The translations under genes and the position numbers were made by a program. Under the pieces are notes generated by a model. The model ran no database searches. It was not told where the DNA came from and saw only the letters and a program-made list of their open reading frames with translations. 27,302 nucleotides of DNA from an uncultured Lachnospiraceae bacterium (GTDB lineage: Bacteria; Bacillota; Clostridia; Lachnospirales; Lachnospiraceae), in contig CAJURT010000034.1 in the NCBI GenBank assembly GCA_910588875.1, forward strand, positions 10,887 to 38,188, in the 5' to 3' direction. Shown piece by piece: positions 1-8,049 of the stretch (its first letter is position 1; each line of letters starts with the position of its first letter).

Positions 1-262
1 TCCCGGCCCGGGCTCTTCTGGGTCCGTTCCATCCGGCTCCGGTTCTCCCGGCTCTAGTTCTCCCGGGTTCGGCTCATCCGGTTCCGGTTCTCCCGGCTCT
101 GGTTCTTCTGGTTCTGTTCCATCCGGCTTCGTCTCTCCCGGGTCCGGTTCTCCTGGCTCCGTTCCATCCGGCTCCGGCTCTCCCGGCTCTGGTTCTCCCG
201 GTTCCGTTCCATCCGGTTCCGGCTCATCCGGCTCCGACTCTCCAGGTTCCGTTCCATCCGCC
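1..262 (-). repeat. 45-bp tandem repeat encoding a 15-residue Pro/Glu/Gly unit
   Basis: The word gttccatcc (gttctgttcc variant once) recurs at 26, 116, 161, 206 and 251, an exact 45-base register with one degenerate copy at about 71. Read on the minus strand this gives units like PDGTEPGEPEPGEPE, with substitutions such as DPGETK and PDEPNPGELE. The copies differ at many third positions. The array continues past the window edge, so the copy number is unknown. It probably forms an extended wall-spanning stalk. Confidence 0.85.
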
Positions 263-2973
263 TCCGGTTCTCCCGGCTCTGGTTCTTCCGGAACACCCTC
301 CCCTGGTTTTGCTTCCCCTGGTCCGGTTCCGCCTGTCTCCGCCCCATCCGGCTCTTCTTCTGAATCCTCCTTCGGTTCCTCCTCTTCCGGTTCCTCCGAG
401 ACGATCTCCCCAGTAGGCTCCTGTTCCTCTTCTCCTGTCTGCAGTACCCGGTTTTCGGCCCCGTCCTTTGTCTTTAATATTTCTTCCGGATGTTCCCCCA
501 GCCATCCCTGCCATGCATCAAGATATTCCCGATAGACCGTATCCCCTTGGGAATCCGGCACATAGATTACCAATCCGTCGGTAGAATCTGCCTCCCCCCA
601 ATCCGGAGGTGTCTGGGAGGATAGTGTTACTGTCAGTTCCTCCCCCTCCCTGCCGCCGAAGGCATTGCTGCCAACGGATTCCACCGATTCCGGCAGCAAA
701 ACCGACCTTAAGGCAATGCAGCCGTAAAAGGCTTCATCCCCTATAGCAACAACTTTGGATGCTGAGGAAAATGTTATGTTTTCCAGCCCTGTATTCCCCG
801 CTGCCATCCTGTCATAAATCATGGTGACATACGATGGGACGGAAAGGCTGGCAGCATCAGCCGCCATATCAATCAGGCGCGTATTCCCCATATCCAGTAC
901 AAGGCCTGATTTTGTCACCCCGTAAACTTCCGATGTGCCGAGAATTTTTCGTACCTGCCCGCCCCAGGCCGCCCGGTACTCTTCCAATGATGCCGGTCTT
1001 ACAAACACAGAACACTTATCCGACACCCCTATCTCCTGTGCCAAAGGCTCAGGGGCATAGGAAATGATCACCTTCAAACCCTTGTTGTTGGCAAATATAT
1101 TCTCCGGCATTGTTTCCAGGCTTTCCGGCAGCCGGATTGCCACCATCGAACTGCAGTTATCAAAAGCCCCCTTTACAACCGACGCAATCCCCGTATCCGC
1201 AAGGTTCACCACCCCTGATGTTTGATCCATACATTGAACCAGAACCTTTTTCCCTTCTTCATCCTTAGTATAAATCCCCAGGGAGTCCTTCCAGAAAATT
1301 TGCTCTCCGCCTTCCTTCTTCCGATAGCCTGCTTCGCCCATATCTTCATAATACTCATAACGGCCTTCAGCCTTTCCCTCTGTTTTCAGGATCTTCAGCC
1401 CGCTCCCGCCGCCATACCGCTCATCCAGCGCTGACCCCCATGCCATTAAATATTTCTCAAAAATTATATCTTCCTCTGAATCCGGCACCAGGATCTCTGT
1501 GGCCGGATTCTCTCCAGAAGTCATATAGCCAAAGGTCCAGCCTGTAACAGACGGCGGCTCAGACGCTTTTACCACAATTTTATGTGAGTCAGACATGTTC
1601 TTATACATAAAGGCAAAATTGCCTATTGTTTTGACATTGGGAGGAATTATGACTGTCCCCAGCAAAGACTCGCTAAATGCCTCTCCCTCAATGGTGATAA
1701 CCGTATCCGGCAATTCCACCCTCCCAATCTGAGAATTATAGAACGAACTCCCCCTGACAACCGTCACTTTATCCGGCCATTCCCTAATTTCCTTCTTTGC
1801 CTCCGGAACCACATAAAGTTCGGTTTCCCCTTCCCCTTTCCGGTTGTACAGGATCCCATCCACACTTAGATATTCCGGATTGTCCCCGGATACAATAAAC
1901 TTTTCCAGGGAAGGGAACCGGCTTCCCATCCCATATCCTATGAACGTCACTGTTTTGGGGATTACAATTGTCTTCACCCTTTCATTCGCGCCTCCCCAGG
2001 ATAATTCCAGCGCCGTCACCCCATTCTGCACCACAAACACGCTGCTGTCACCCAGATAATCATAGGCAACATCCGGCCCGTTTTCAAACTTATCTTTATC
2101 CGCATAGCTGGGAACCATATTTCCATTTTCATCCTTCACGAAACCCTCAAAATACTGTTCGTTTCCCTCCTCCCCCTTTATTCCCACATGGTCGGCCACC
2201 CAGGCAAGGGCTTCATCCTCATTTTTGAAATTCATCGTTTCCCCGTCAACCACCACGGAAAAGGAATTTTCATCCGGCACCGGACCCTGGCCTTCCGAAT
2301 CATCCGGCGAGCCGTCTCCCTTGGGATCCTCCGGCTGGGTCCCTGGGTTTCCCCCGGGGCCCCCATTTCCCGAACCCTCCTGTGTCCCTCCGTTCCCCCC
2401 AAAGGAACCGCTGTTCTCCGAACCATTTGTCCCTGTACCTTCTCCGGAGGAACCGCCTCCCGGCGCCGAACCTGCCTGCCCGCCATTGTTACCTGGCAAG
2501 ATATCCCCGGCCTCCGTCCCAGACTGGCCTCCCAAACCGGTCCCCAAGGCATTCTCATCTGCCTCTCCCGGATTCACTGACACATCCACCATATCGGAAG
2601 GATTGGCCCGGCCTGCCAGCCCCTCCGGCAAGATCACCTGTTCCCCCCTGTCATGATCCATAGACCCGGCTTCATCCAGCCCCTGGCTCTCCTCCTGCTC
2701 TTCCTCCTGATTCTCATCCGGTTCATGGTCCGGATCGTGGTTTACCTCTTCACTGTCCTCCCCTTCTCCTGACAAATCATAACCTGTTCTGTCAGGCACG
2801 CCGGAAACCGATGAGGAAAAGGATAAGCTGATATCCCCCGGGTCAAACCCTGTCTCCTGCCCTGCCATTCCCTTGGATACCGTCAGCGCCATGGCAACCG
2901 TCACTGCGCCGATTCCCAGGCCGGTAAGGTGCCCGCTGAGAACACGCAAAAAGCCTCTGATTTTATTCCACAC
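1..2973 (-). CDS. BspA-type leucine-rich-repeat surface protein with Pro/Glu repeat tail (3' end beyond window)
   Basis: One open frame of 991 codons runs from a GTG at 2973 off the window edge. It begins VWNKIRGFLRVLSG, followed by a hydrophobic segment (about residues 18-33) that fits a signal peptide or membrane anchor. Residues about 60-235 are a low-complexity Gly/Ser/Glu/Asp stretch. Residues about 325-800 hold irregular LRR_5/BspA-like repeats such as VELPDTVITIEGEAF and RLPESLETMPENIF. These are interrupted by three capping-type segments of the form VPDS...YLDAW, typical of this family. From about residue 840 the chain becomes an acidic Pro/Glu tail, with 15-residue repeats at the end. 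The start is set by GGGAGG seven bases before GTG. The gene overlaps the kinase gene upstream by 11 bases, so the two are probably translated together. BspA-like proteins are usually secreted adhesins or host-contact proteins. The wall anchor, if any, is not visible. The family call is firm; the function is not known. Confidence 0.85.
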   Translation of the reverse strand, partial: MWNKIRGFLRVLSGHLTGLGIGAVTVAMALTVSKGMAGQETGFDPGDISLSFSSSVSGVPDRTGYDLSGEGEDSEEVNHDPDHEPDENQEEEQEESQGLDEAGSMDHDRGEQVILPEGLAGRANPSDMVDVSVNPGEADENALGTGLGGQSGTEAGDILPGNNGGQAGSAPGGGSSGEGTGTNGSENSGSFGGNGGTQEGSGNGGPGGNPGTQPEDPKGDGSPDDSEGQGPVPDENSFSVVVDGETMNFKNEDEALAWVADHVGIKGEEGNEQYFEGFVKDENGNMVPSYADKDKFENGPDVAYDYLGDSSVFVVQNGVTALELSWGGANERVKTIVIPKTVTFIGYGMGSRFPSLEKFIVSGDNPEYLSVDGILYNRKGEGETELYVVPEAKKEIREWPDKVTVVRGSSFYNSQIGRVELPDTVITIEGEAFSESLLGTVIIPPNVKTIGNFAFMYKNMSDSHKIVVKASEPPSVTGWTFGYMTSGENPATEILVPDSEEDIIFEKYLMAWGSALDERYGGGSGLKILKTEGKAEGRYEYYEDMGEAGYRKKEGGEQIFWKDSLGIYTKDEEGKKVLVQCMDQTSGVVNLADTGIASVVKGAFDNCSSMVAIRLPESLETMPENIFANNKGLKVIISYAPEPLAQEIGVSDKCSVFVRPASLEEYRAAWGGQVRKILGTSEVYGVTKSGLVLDMGNTRLIDMAADAASLSVPSYVTMIYDRMAAGNTGLENITFSSASKVVAIGDEAFYGCIALRSVLLPESVESVGSNAFGGREGEELTVTLSSQTPPDWGEADSTDGLVIYVPDSQGDTVYREYLDAWQGWLGEHPEEILKTKDGAENRVLQTGEEEQEPTGEIVSEEPEEEEPKEDSEEEPDGAETGGTGPGEAKPGEGVPEEPEPGEPEADGTEPGESEPDEPEPDGTEPGEPEPGEPEPDGTEPGEPDPGETKPDGTEPEEPEPGEPEPDEPNPGELEPGEPEPDGTDPEEPGPG

Positions 2974-4711
2974 TTTCTAACCTCCCAATCGTCCTCACAA
3001 GTTCGTCAAAATCAATCGGCTTGGAAATATGCCCGTTCATCCCGATTGATACGGAGCGCCGTTTGTCTTCCACAAAAGCATCTGCGGACAAAGCGTAAAT
3101 AGGAATACGCTCCGCATCCTCCCTGGAAAGCCCCCGGATAGTTGCCGTGGCCTCCCATCCGTTCATCACCGGCATCTGGATATCCATCAATATGGTGTCA
3201 TAATACCCGGGCTCATGGGCTGCAAACATATGGACTGCCTCCTGCCCGTCTGCTGCCCTCTCCACAAAAGCCCCCATCTCCTCTAAGATGCTGATGGCAA
3301 TCTCTGCATTGATCTCATTGTCCTCCGCCATCAAAAGCCTCATGCCTTCAATCGTATGGCCCTGGGGGACGCCCTCATCACACTGCACCGGCTCCTCTGA
3401 CATGGTTCCGTTTTCAATCATGCCCTGGGGCCGGGACTCATCAACCGGCAATGCCAGATATACATTAAAATCGCTGCCCTTCCCTTCCTCGCTGTCCACC
3501 ACAATCTGCCCGTCCATCAGCTTTACCATATTATCTGCAATCGCCATACCAAGACCGCTTCCGCCATAGCTTTTGGCTATCGTTGCCGTCTCCTGCTCAA
3601 AAGGTTTGAAAATCCGTTTCAGAAATTCCGGCGATATCCCTTTGCCGGTATCCCGCACCCGGATCATAAAATGTACCTTTCCGCCCATCCGGTTCATCTG
3701 CCGGAAAGTAACCGTGATCTGCCCTCCCGGAGGGGTAAACTTCACCGCATTTGACAAGAAATTAACGATCACCTGGGACAGGCGCAACTCATCACCCACA
3801 ACGCGCCGCACATCAAAATCAAGGAGTTCCATCTTAAATACGGCTCCCTTTTCTTCTATGGTTTTCTGAAACATTGCCCTCAGCTTTTCCGCAAATTCAA
3901 AAAGGTCGAAAGGCTCACTGGCAAGTTCCAGCTTCCCGCTCTCGATCCGGGACATATCCAGGATATCGTTAATCAGACCCAAAAGGAACTGGGACAGGCT
4001 CTCCGCCTTCTCCAGATACTCAGAAATCGCCCCGTATTCCTTGGAAGCCTTGCAATGCCCATCCATCCGGGAAGCGCTCATCCTGCTAAGGGCAAGCATT
4101 CCCAGGATTCCGTTCATGGGAGTACGGATCTCATGGGACATATTGGACAGAAAATCCGTCTTATACTGCACATCCAGCTGTGCTTTCCGGATCTCATCCC
4201 TGAGACGTTCCACCTCCTCCTGCTCACAGGTATTCTCCCGGAACCGGAATAAGTAGGCATCTTCCTCCTCCGAAAGCACAACTGCCAATTCATACCAGGC
4301 TTTTTCCCCATTGGCCTTCTTCGCCACAAAATTCTGCTGCAGTACTCCCTCCCCGTCCCATGCCTGCCATTTTTGCATGAATTCACGGCGGTATTCTTTT
4401 GTGGTTAGGTTCTCAAGCACCTCAATATCCGTGCGGATCTGCCCTTCTGAAATCCCCCACACCTGGCTGGTATTCCCGCTAAGGAATAAAAGGCGTCTGT
4501 CCTCCCTGCAAACCATCATGTAAATAATATCTTTAACCCCATATATATTCTGAAAAAACATTCTTTCATACCGGTATCTCTGCCTGCTTTCCCTCTCCCA
4601 GCAGCGGATACGGATTGTAACCGTTGCCACAGACAAAGCCAGCCATAACAACAAAAGCAAAGCAACTGCGATATACAACCATTTATACGGTGTTGTCTCC
4701 ACCATCCCCAT
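2963..4711 (-). CDS. Membrane-anchored hybrid sensor histidine kinase with C-terminal receiver
   Basis: This 582-residue protein has one N-terminal membrane helix (about residues 9-30), a PAS-like region (about 45-155), a short coiled coil, then the kinase core. The H-box FLSNMSHEIRTPMNG carries phosphoacceptor His193. The N-box is FLSNAVKFTPPGG, the G1 box RDTGKGISPEF and the G2 box GGSGLGMAIA. A receiver domain follows, with the acidic pocket at MAEDNEIN, phosphoacceptor Asp510 in LMDIQMPVMNG and a conserved Lys in HISKP. All catalytic residues look intact. The frame is open 33 codons further upstream, but I place the start at the ATG at 4711. It has AGAGGGG eight bases ahead, and a TATAAT box lies inside the longer frame. 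There is no output domain, so the signal must pass to another protein. Its stop overlaps the start of the LRR gene. Confidence 0.88.
   Translation of the reverse strand: MGMVETTPYKWLYIAVALLLLLWLALSVATVTIRIRCWERESRQRYRYERMFFQNIYGVKDIIYMMVCREDRRLLFLSGNTSQVWGISEGQIRTDIEVLENLTTKEYRREFMQKWQAWDGEGVLQQNFVAKKANGEKAWYELAVVLSEEEDAYLFRFRENTCEQEEVERLRDEIRKAQLDVQYKTDFLSNMSHEIRTPMNGILGMLALSRMSASRMDGHCKASKEYGAISEYLEKAESLSQFLLGLINDILDMSRIESGKLELASEPFDLFEFAEKLRAMFQKTIEEKGAVFKMELLDFDVRRVVGDELRLSQVIVNFLSNAVKFTPPGGQITVTFRQMNRMGGKVHFMIRVRDTGKGISPEFLKRIFKPFEQETATIAKSYGGSGLGMAIADNMVKLMDGQIVVDSEEGKGSDFNVYLALPVDESRPQGMIENGTMSEEPVQCDEGVPQGHTIEGMRLLMAEDNEINAEIAISILEEMGAFVERAADGQEAVHMFAAHEPGYYDTILMDIQMPVMNGWEATATIRGLSREDAERIPIYALSADAFVEDKRRSVSIGMNGHISKPIDFDELVRTIGRLESVE
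2981..2986 (-). promoter_or_regulatory. Ribosome binding site of the LRR gene, inside the kinase coding region
   Basis: On the minus strand GGGAGG is followed by a 7-base spacer and the GTG start at 2973. The site lies within the last codons of the upstream kinase, whose TAA is at 2965-2963. Ribosomes finishing the kinase would therefore pass the start of the LRR gene before terminating, a layout typical of translational coupling. Confidence 0.7.
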
Positions 4712-4756
4712 GCATGTAACCCCTCTTCCCCAACTTATGGCCTTATCACTACATCC

Positions 4757-4785
4757 ATTATACATGATATTCCCGATTTTTCCAC
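4757..4785 (-). promoter_or_regulatory. Candidate promoter of the kinase-LRR operon
   Basis: On the minus strand a perfect TATAAT (4762-4757) lies 17 bases after a weak -35, GTGGAA (4785-4780). Transcription would start near 4750, about 40 bases before the chosen kinase ATG. The weak -35 suggests an activator, but none is identified. Confidence 0.5.
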
Positions 4786-4813
4786 TATAAAGTTCTTCTC
4801 CCCCTGCCACGGC

Positions 4814-4846
4814 AAAAAGACGGATCCTCCCCGGATCCGCCTTTTT
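4814..4846 (-). terminator. Rho-independent terminator of the cyclase-family gene
   Basis: On the minus strand GGCGGATCC, a five-base loop and GGATCCGTC form a nine-pair stem (one G-U), followed by TTTTT. The opposite strand also has a T-run after the stem. The hairpin lies 71 bases after the hydrolase stop and separates that gene from the kinase operon. Confidence 0.85.
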
Positions 4847-4916
4847 CCAATTAATTCCCCTTCCCGTTTTATTCTTTCAATTGTCTCATCCACATCGTCC
4901 GTGAATTCCTATATTC

Positions 4917-5669
4917 TCACTCCGTAATTGCCCATACCCGGGCCGGAAGGCCTGTGGCTCCCTCTATCCTTGGATAAGAAACAATGAGTACGGCACCCGC
5001 CGCTGCCACCTGATCCAGATTGGTAAGCACCTCCACCTGGAGTTTTCCTTTGTCTAAGACATAGCGCTCACAGGCAAGATCCCCTGCCGCCGCTGCTTCC
5101 ACAGAAGCATCCGTATCCAATGCCTCATGCCCATTGGCAGCAGCATCCCGCTCTTCGTAAATGTAACGCAGCGCCTCCATCGACCATCCCGGGAAATTCT
5201 CTCCCCCCTCGGCATCCGCGCCGGAAAGGGCATCCATATCCGGCCACCGCTTTGACCAGTCCGTGCGCAGGGCCACGAAAGCCCCTTCGGGAATCTGACC
5301 GTACTTCTCCTCATACTCCCGGATATCATCAGCGGTAACTGCATAGGTGGGGTTCTCCTTCACCTTCTCTGACACATCTACCACGCACAGCGGGAAGATC
5401 AGGTCTTTTACACCATAATGCTGTGACAATTCCCGATCCTTTACAAAATGTCCCGGGAAATCGATATGGGTACCAAACTGCCCCGGAAATTTGAAAGTCT
5501 GGATCAGGCAGTCCAGCATTTCATTCCCCCAGTCAAAACAAGTGGTTCCCAATTCCACTGCCCCTTCCGGAATCCCTGACCAGTATGGGCTGTCGTTGTT
5601 TAAGGAATGGGAAAGTTCCACCCAACGGTATTTTTTTGCTTCCTTTAGTGCTTCCCATAGTTTGTACAT
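4917..5669 (-). CDS. Cyclase-family (kynurenine formamidase-like) metal-dependent hydrolase
   Basis: This 250-residue protein has the cyclase-family metal motif GTHIDFPGHF, with His68, Asp70 and His74 as likely ligands, and the family-type ending SYPRIEGATGLPARVWAI. Members hydrolyse amides or cyclic substrates such as N-formylkynurenine or isatin; nothing here reveals the true substrate. The region around residues 150-200 is rich in Asp, Glu and Ala and looks like an insertion compared with the roughly 210-residue minimal fold. The start is the ATG at 5669, with GAGGGGG nine bases ahead; the frame extends 13 codons further without a better site. No signal peptide is visible, so it is probably cytoplasmic. 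The gene stands alone, with its own promoter and terminator. Confidence 0.82.
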   Translation of the reverse strand: MYKLWEALKEAKKYRWVELSHSLNNDSPYWSGIPEGAVELGTTCFDWGNEMLDCLIQTFKFPGQFGTHIDFPGHFVKDRELSQHYGVKDLIFPLCVVDVSEKVKENPTYAVTADDIREYEEKYGQIPEGAFVALRTDWSKRWPDMDALSGADAEGGENFPGWSMEALRYIYEERDAAANGHEALDTDASVEAAAAGDLACERYVLDKGKLQVEVLTNLDQVAAAGAVLIVSYPRIEGATGLPARVWAITE

Positions 5670-5731
5670 ATGCGTATTCCCCCTCTGTTTTCTGAATGCC
5701 CCAGGCAACGTTTTTGTCTTGTTCCATTTAC

Positions 5732-5760
5732 AGTATAGGATATTTTCATCATAAATACAA
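5732..5760 (-). promoter_or_regulatory. Promoter of the cyclase-family gene
   Basis: On the minus strand TTGTAT (5760-5755), a 17-base spacer and TATACT (5737-5732) make a good sigma-A-type promoter about 60 bases ahead of the ATG at 5669. It is divergent from the chemotaxis gene promoter; the rest of the 313-base gap (5670-5982) shows no gene. Confidence 0.7.
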
Positions 5761-5903
5761 TTGGAATCTCAAATTAATTTTGGCATATTGCCCAGATTTA
5801 GATGGCACACGGGCCTGCCGTATCAATATTTGTGACTAAAATCATCTTCCTGTAACATTGACGGAAGAACGGGAAATAATAGCTGTCTTCAAGGCCTTCC
5901 ATC

Positions 5904-5932
5904 TTGAAAATCATGACAAAACATGATAAAAT
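5904..5932 (+). promoter_or_regulatory. Promoter of the chemotaxis gene
   Basis: TTGAAA (5904-5909), a 17-base spacer and TAAAAT (5927-5932) with a TG dinucleotide one base upstream (extended -10) lie about 50 bases before the ATG at 5983. It matches the housekeeping class rather than a flagellar sigma-28 promoter. Confidence 0.7.
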
Positions 5933-5982
5933 TATTGCTGCAATCAAAGAAAAATCTATACTTTATTGCAGGAGGGGCCTCT

Positions 5983-8007
5983 ATGAAATTTCTATCCAAT
6001 CGAAAACTTGCCACACGCATCAGTATTATCACCACAGCAATCACTTTTGCGGGATTGCTTCTGCTCTGGTTCATTGTATCCAGCCGCATTTCTTCCATGG
6101 TCGAAAAAAACATCACCAACCAAATGATTGACGCCGTGGAATCCCGTGCTTCCATCATCAATGATTATGTGTCTTCTGCAGAAGAATATATGGTTGCTTT
6201 TGCCCTGGGCAGTGAGGTCCGCGACCTCCTTGCTGATCCGCAAAATCCTGTACTTCTGCAAAAAGGCCAGAAATATACGGAAGATTTCGCCGCTGTCAAG
6301 GGGATCTTTGAGGGCTTGTACATCGCCACCCCTGACACCTATGTCCTTACCCATACCTCTCAGGGGGCAATTGGCATGACCACCCGGAAGGGCGAATCCC
6401 TGGAGGAATTCCGCAGCACGATCCTGGCACAGCCGCAGCTGACGAATCTGGGGATCATGAAGTCCCCCGGCACTGGCAGCATGATCCTGTCCATGTATTA
6501 TCCCATTTTTGATGACGGGAAGTGTATTGGCTATGTGGGCGCAGGCGTCTACGCCAGCCGGCTGATGGATGTGTTGCTGGGATTGGATCTGGAAGGACTG
6601 CCCAACAGCGAGTATGTGTTTTTGAATGTGGATACCGGCACCTACCTGTATCATCAGGACGAAGCCCTGCTGAATACACAGACTGCCGACAATGGCTATC
6701 AGGAAATCCTCCGCCGCATACAGGCAGAGGGCAATACACAGGCCAATACATATTCCTACCGGGACGAAAATGGAGCAAGCCAGTTCGTAGTCTACAAATA
6801 TTTAAAAGACCGGAACTGGGCCTTCATGGTTCGGGACAATGCAGCAGAAGTTTACCGGGAAGTGGGGACCGTGGGCATCACCGTAGGTTTTTTATGTGCA
6901 TTGGTAGCTGCTTTCATCATCCTTTTCACGCTTCTGATCCTCTATCGGGAGGGCAGAGAACTTATGGTCATGGAAAGCGCTATCCGGCGCCTTGGCAATC
7001 TGGAACTTTCCGCAGACCGGGAATTGGAACCCTTTTTAGGCAGGACGGATGAAATCGGGATGATTGCACAGACCATCCATCACGTCTGTGACTGCCTGCG
7101 CAAAACAATTGATGACATCGGCCGGATTTTAGGCGAGATGGCAAAAGGCAACATCGCCGTGGATGTGGCCAAAAACGAGAGTTACTATATCGGAGATTTC
7201 CGGGTTCTGGCCGAAAGCCTTAAAAGCATCCGCGCCCACCTTACCGATGTCATGCGCAAGATTACCCAGATTGCAAACCAGGTTGGCAATGGGGCAAACC
7301 AGGTTTCCTCCGGAGCCCTTGCCCTGTCCCAGGGAACCATGCAGCAAAAAGATTCCATCAATGGGCTGGTTGCCAATGTCACCGACATTACCGCGCAAAT
7401 TCAAAACAGCACAGTCCGCTGCCACAATGCCAGCGACCTGGTTGACCGGGCCACCGGTTATGCGGCGGAGGCCGATACTAAAATGGAACAGCTGATTGCT
7501 GCCACAAAAAACATTGACCAATCCTCGTCGCAAATCAGCAGCATCATAAAAACTATCGAGGATATTGCCTTCCAGACAAATATCCTTGCACTGAATGCCG
7601 CCGTGGAAGCCGCCCGGGCCGGCGCTGCAGGAAAGGGCTTCTCCGTTGTCTCCGATGAGGTTAAAAACCTGGCATCCAAATCAGCGGAAGCTGCAAAAAG
7701 CACAAGCGCCCTGATCGGACGTTCTGTGGATGATGTGAAAACGGGCACGGAGTCCACAAGCCTTGCCATCTCTGCTGTGCAGGTGATCAGCGAATGCATC
7801 CAATCCGTCAAAACGCTAATGGATGAGATTTCCCTTGCCAGCCTCCATCAGGCGGAAATGATCACTTCTATAGAAAACAGGATCAAAGAGGTTTCTAAAG
7901 TGATCGAGGAAAACTCTGCCGCTGCCAGGGAAAGCGCGGATATCTCTAACGAATTATCCAACCAGGCAAGAACTTTAAACCATCTGATCAGCCAGTTCCG
8001 GATCTAA
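5983..8007 (+). CDS. Methyl-accepting chemotaxis protein with dCache-like sensor
   Basis: This 674-residue receptor has a first membrane helix at about residues 12-33, a large extracellular region (about 35-290, typical size of a dCache domain) and a second helix at about 296-320. A HAMP-like linker and a long helical signalling domain follow. The conserved hairpin tip, beginning EDIAFQTNILALNAAVEAA near residue 525 and followed by RAGAAGKGFSVV, is the CheA/CheW contact and is intact. There is no C-terminal CheR-binding pentapeptide. The start is the ATG at 5983, preceded by AGGAGGGG; the frame is open about 20 codons upstream but lacks a site there. Cache domains commonly bind small organic acids or amino acids. 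The next gene is a butyrate kinase only 42 bases downstream, so the two are probably co-transcribed; the ligand is not known. Confidence 0.93.
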   Translation: MKFLSNRKLATRISIITTAITFAGLLLLWFIVSSRISSMVEKNITNQMIDAVESRASIINDYVSSAEEYMVAFALGSEVRDLLADPQNPVLLQKGQKYTEDFAAVKGIFEGLYIATPDTYVLTHTSQGAIGMTTRKGESLEEFRSTILAQPQLTNLGIMKSPGTGSMILSMYYPIFDDGKCIGYVGAGVYASRLMDVLLGLDLEGLPNSEYVFLNVDTGTYLYHQDEALLNTQTADNGYQEILRRIQAEGNTQANTYSYRDENGASQFVVYKYLKDRNWAFMVRDNAAEVYREVGTVGITVGFLCALVAAFIILFTLLILYREGRELMVMESAIRRLGNLELSADRELEPFLGRTDEIGMIAQTIHHVCDCLRKTIDDIGRILGEMAKGNIAVDVAKNESYYIGDFRVLAESLKSIRAHLTDVMRKITQIANQVGNGANQVSSGALALSQGTMQQKDSINGLVANVTDITAQIQNSTVRCHNASDLVDRATGYAAEADTKMEQLIAATKNIDQSSSQISSIIKTIEDIAFQTNILALNAAVEAARAGAAGKGFSVVSDEVKNLASKSAEAAKSTSALIGRSVDDVKTGTESTSLAISAVQVISECIQSVKTLMDEISLASLHQAEMITSIENRIKEVSKVIEENSAAARESADISNELSNQARTLNHLISQFRI

Positions 8008-8049
8008 TGTACTGTCCATTTGACAGAAAAAAACAGAAAGTGTGAAAAT

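Noticed and set aside
1..262. Short regular repeats resembling a CRISPR array
   Set aside because: The copies are contiguous 45-base coding units without unique spacers and encode a Pro/Glu tail in frame.
54..514. Arg/Met-rich minus-strand open frames across the first 500 bases
   Set aside because: They are out-of-frame readings of the 45-bp repeat and acidic tail of the LRR gene, have no ribosome binding site, and the true frame is open for 991 codons.
4712..4810. 33-codon upstream extension of the hybrid kinase from a GTG at 4810
   Set aside because: No ribosome binding site precedes it, and a TATAAT box lies inside it; the ATG at 4711 has a good site and directly precedes the membrane helix.
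5992..6654. 220-codon minus-strand frame opposite the chemotaxis gene
   Set aside because: Antisense to a clearly real receptor, with His/Gln-rich composition and no start signals.
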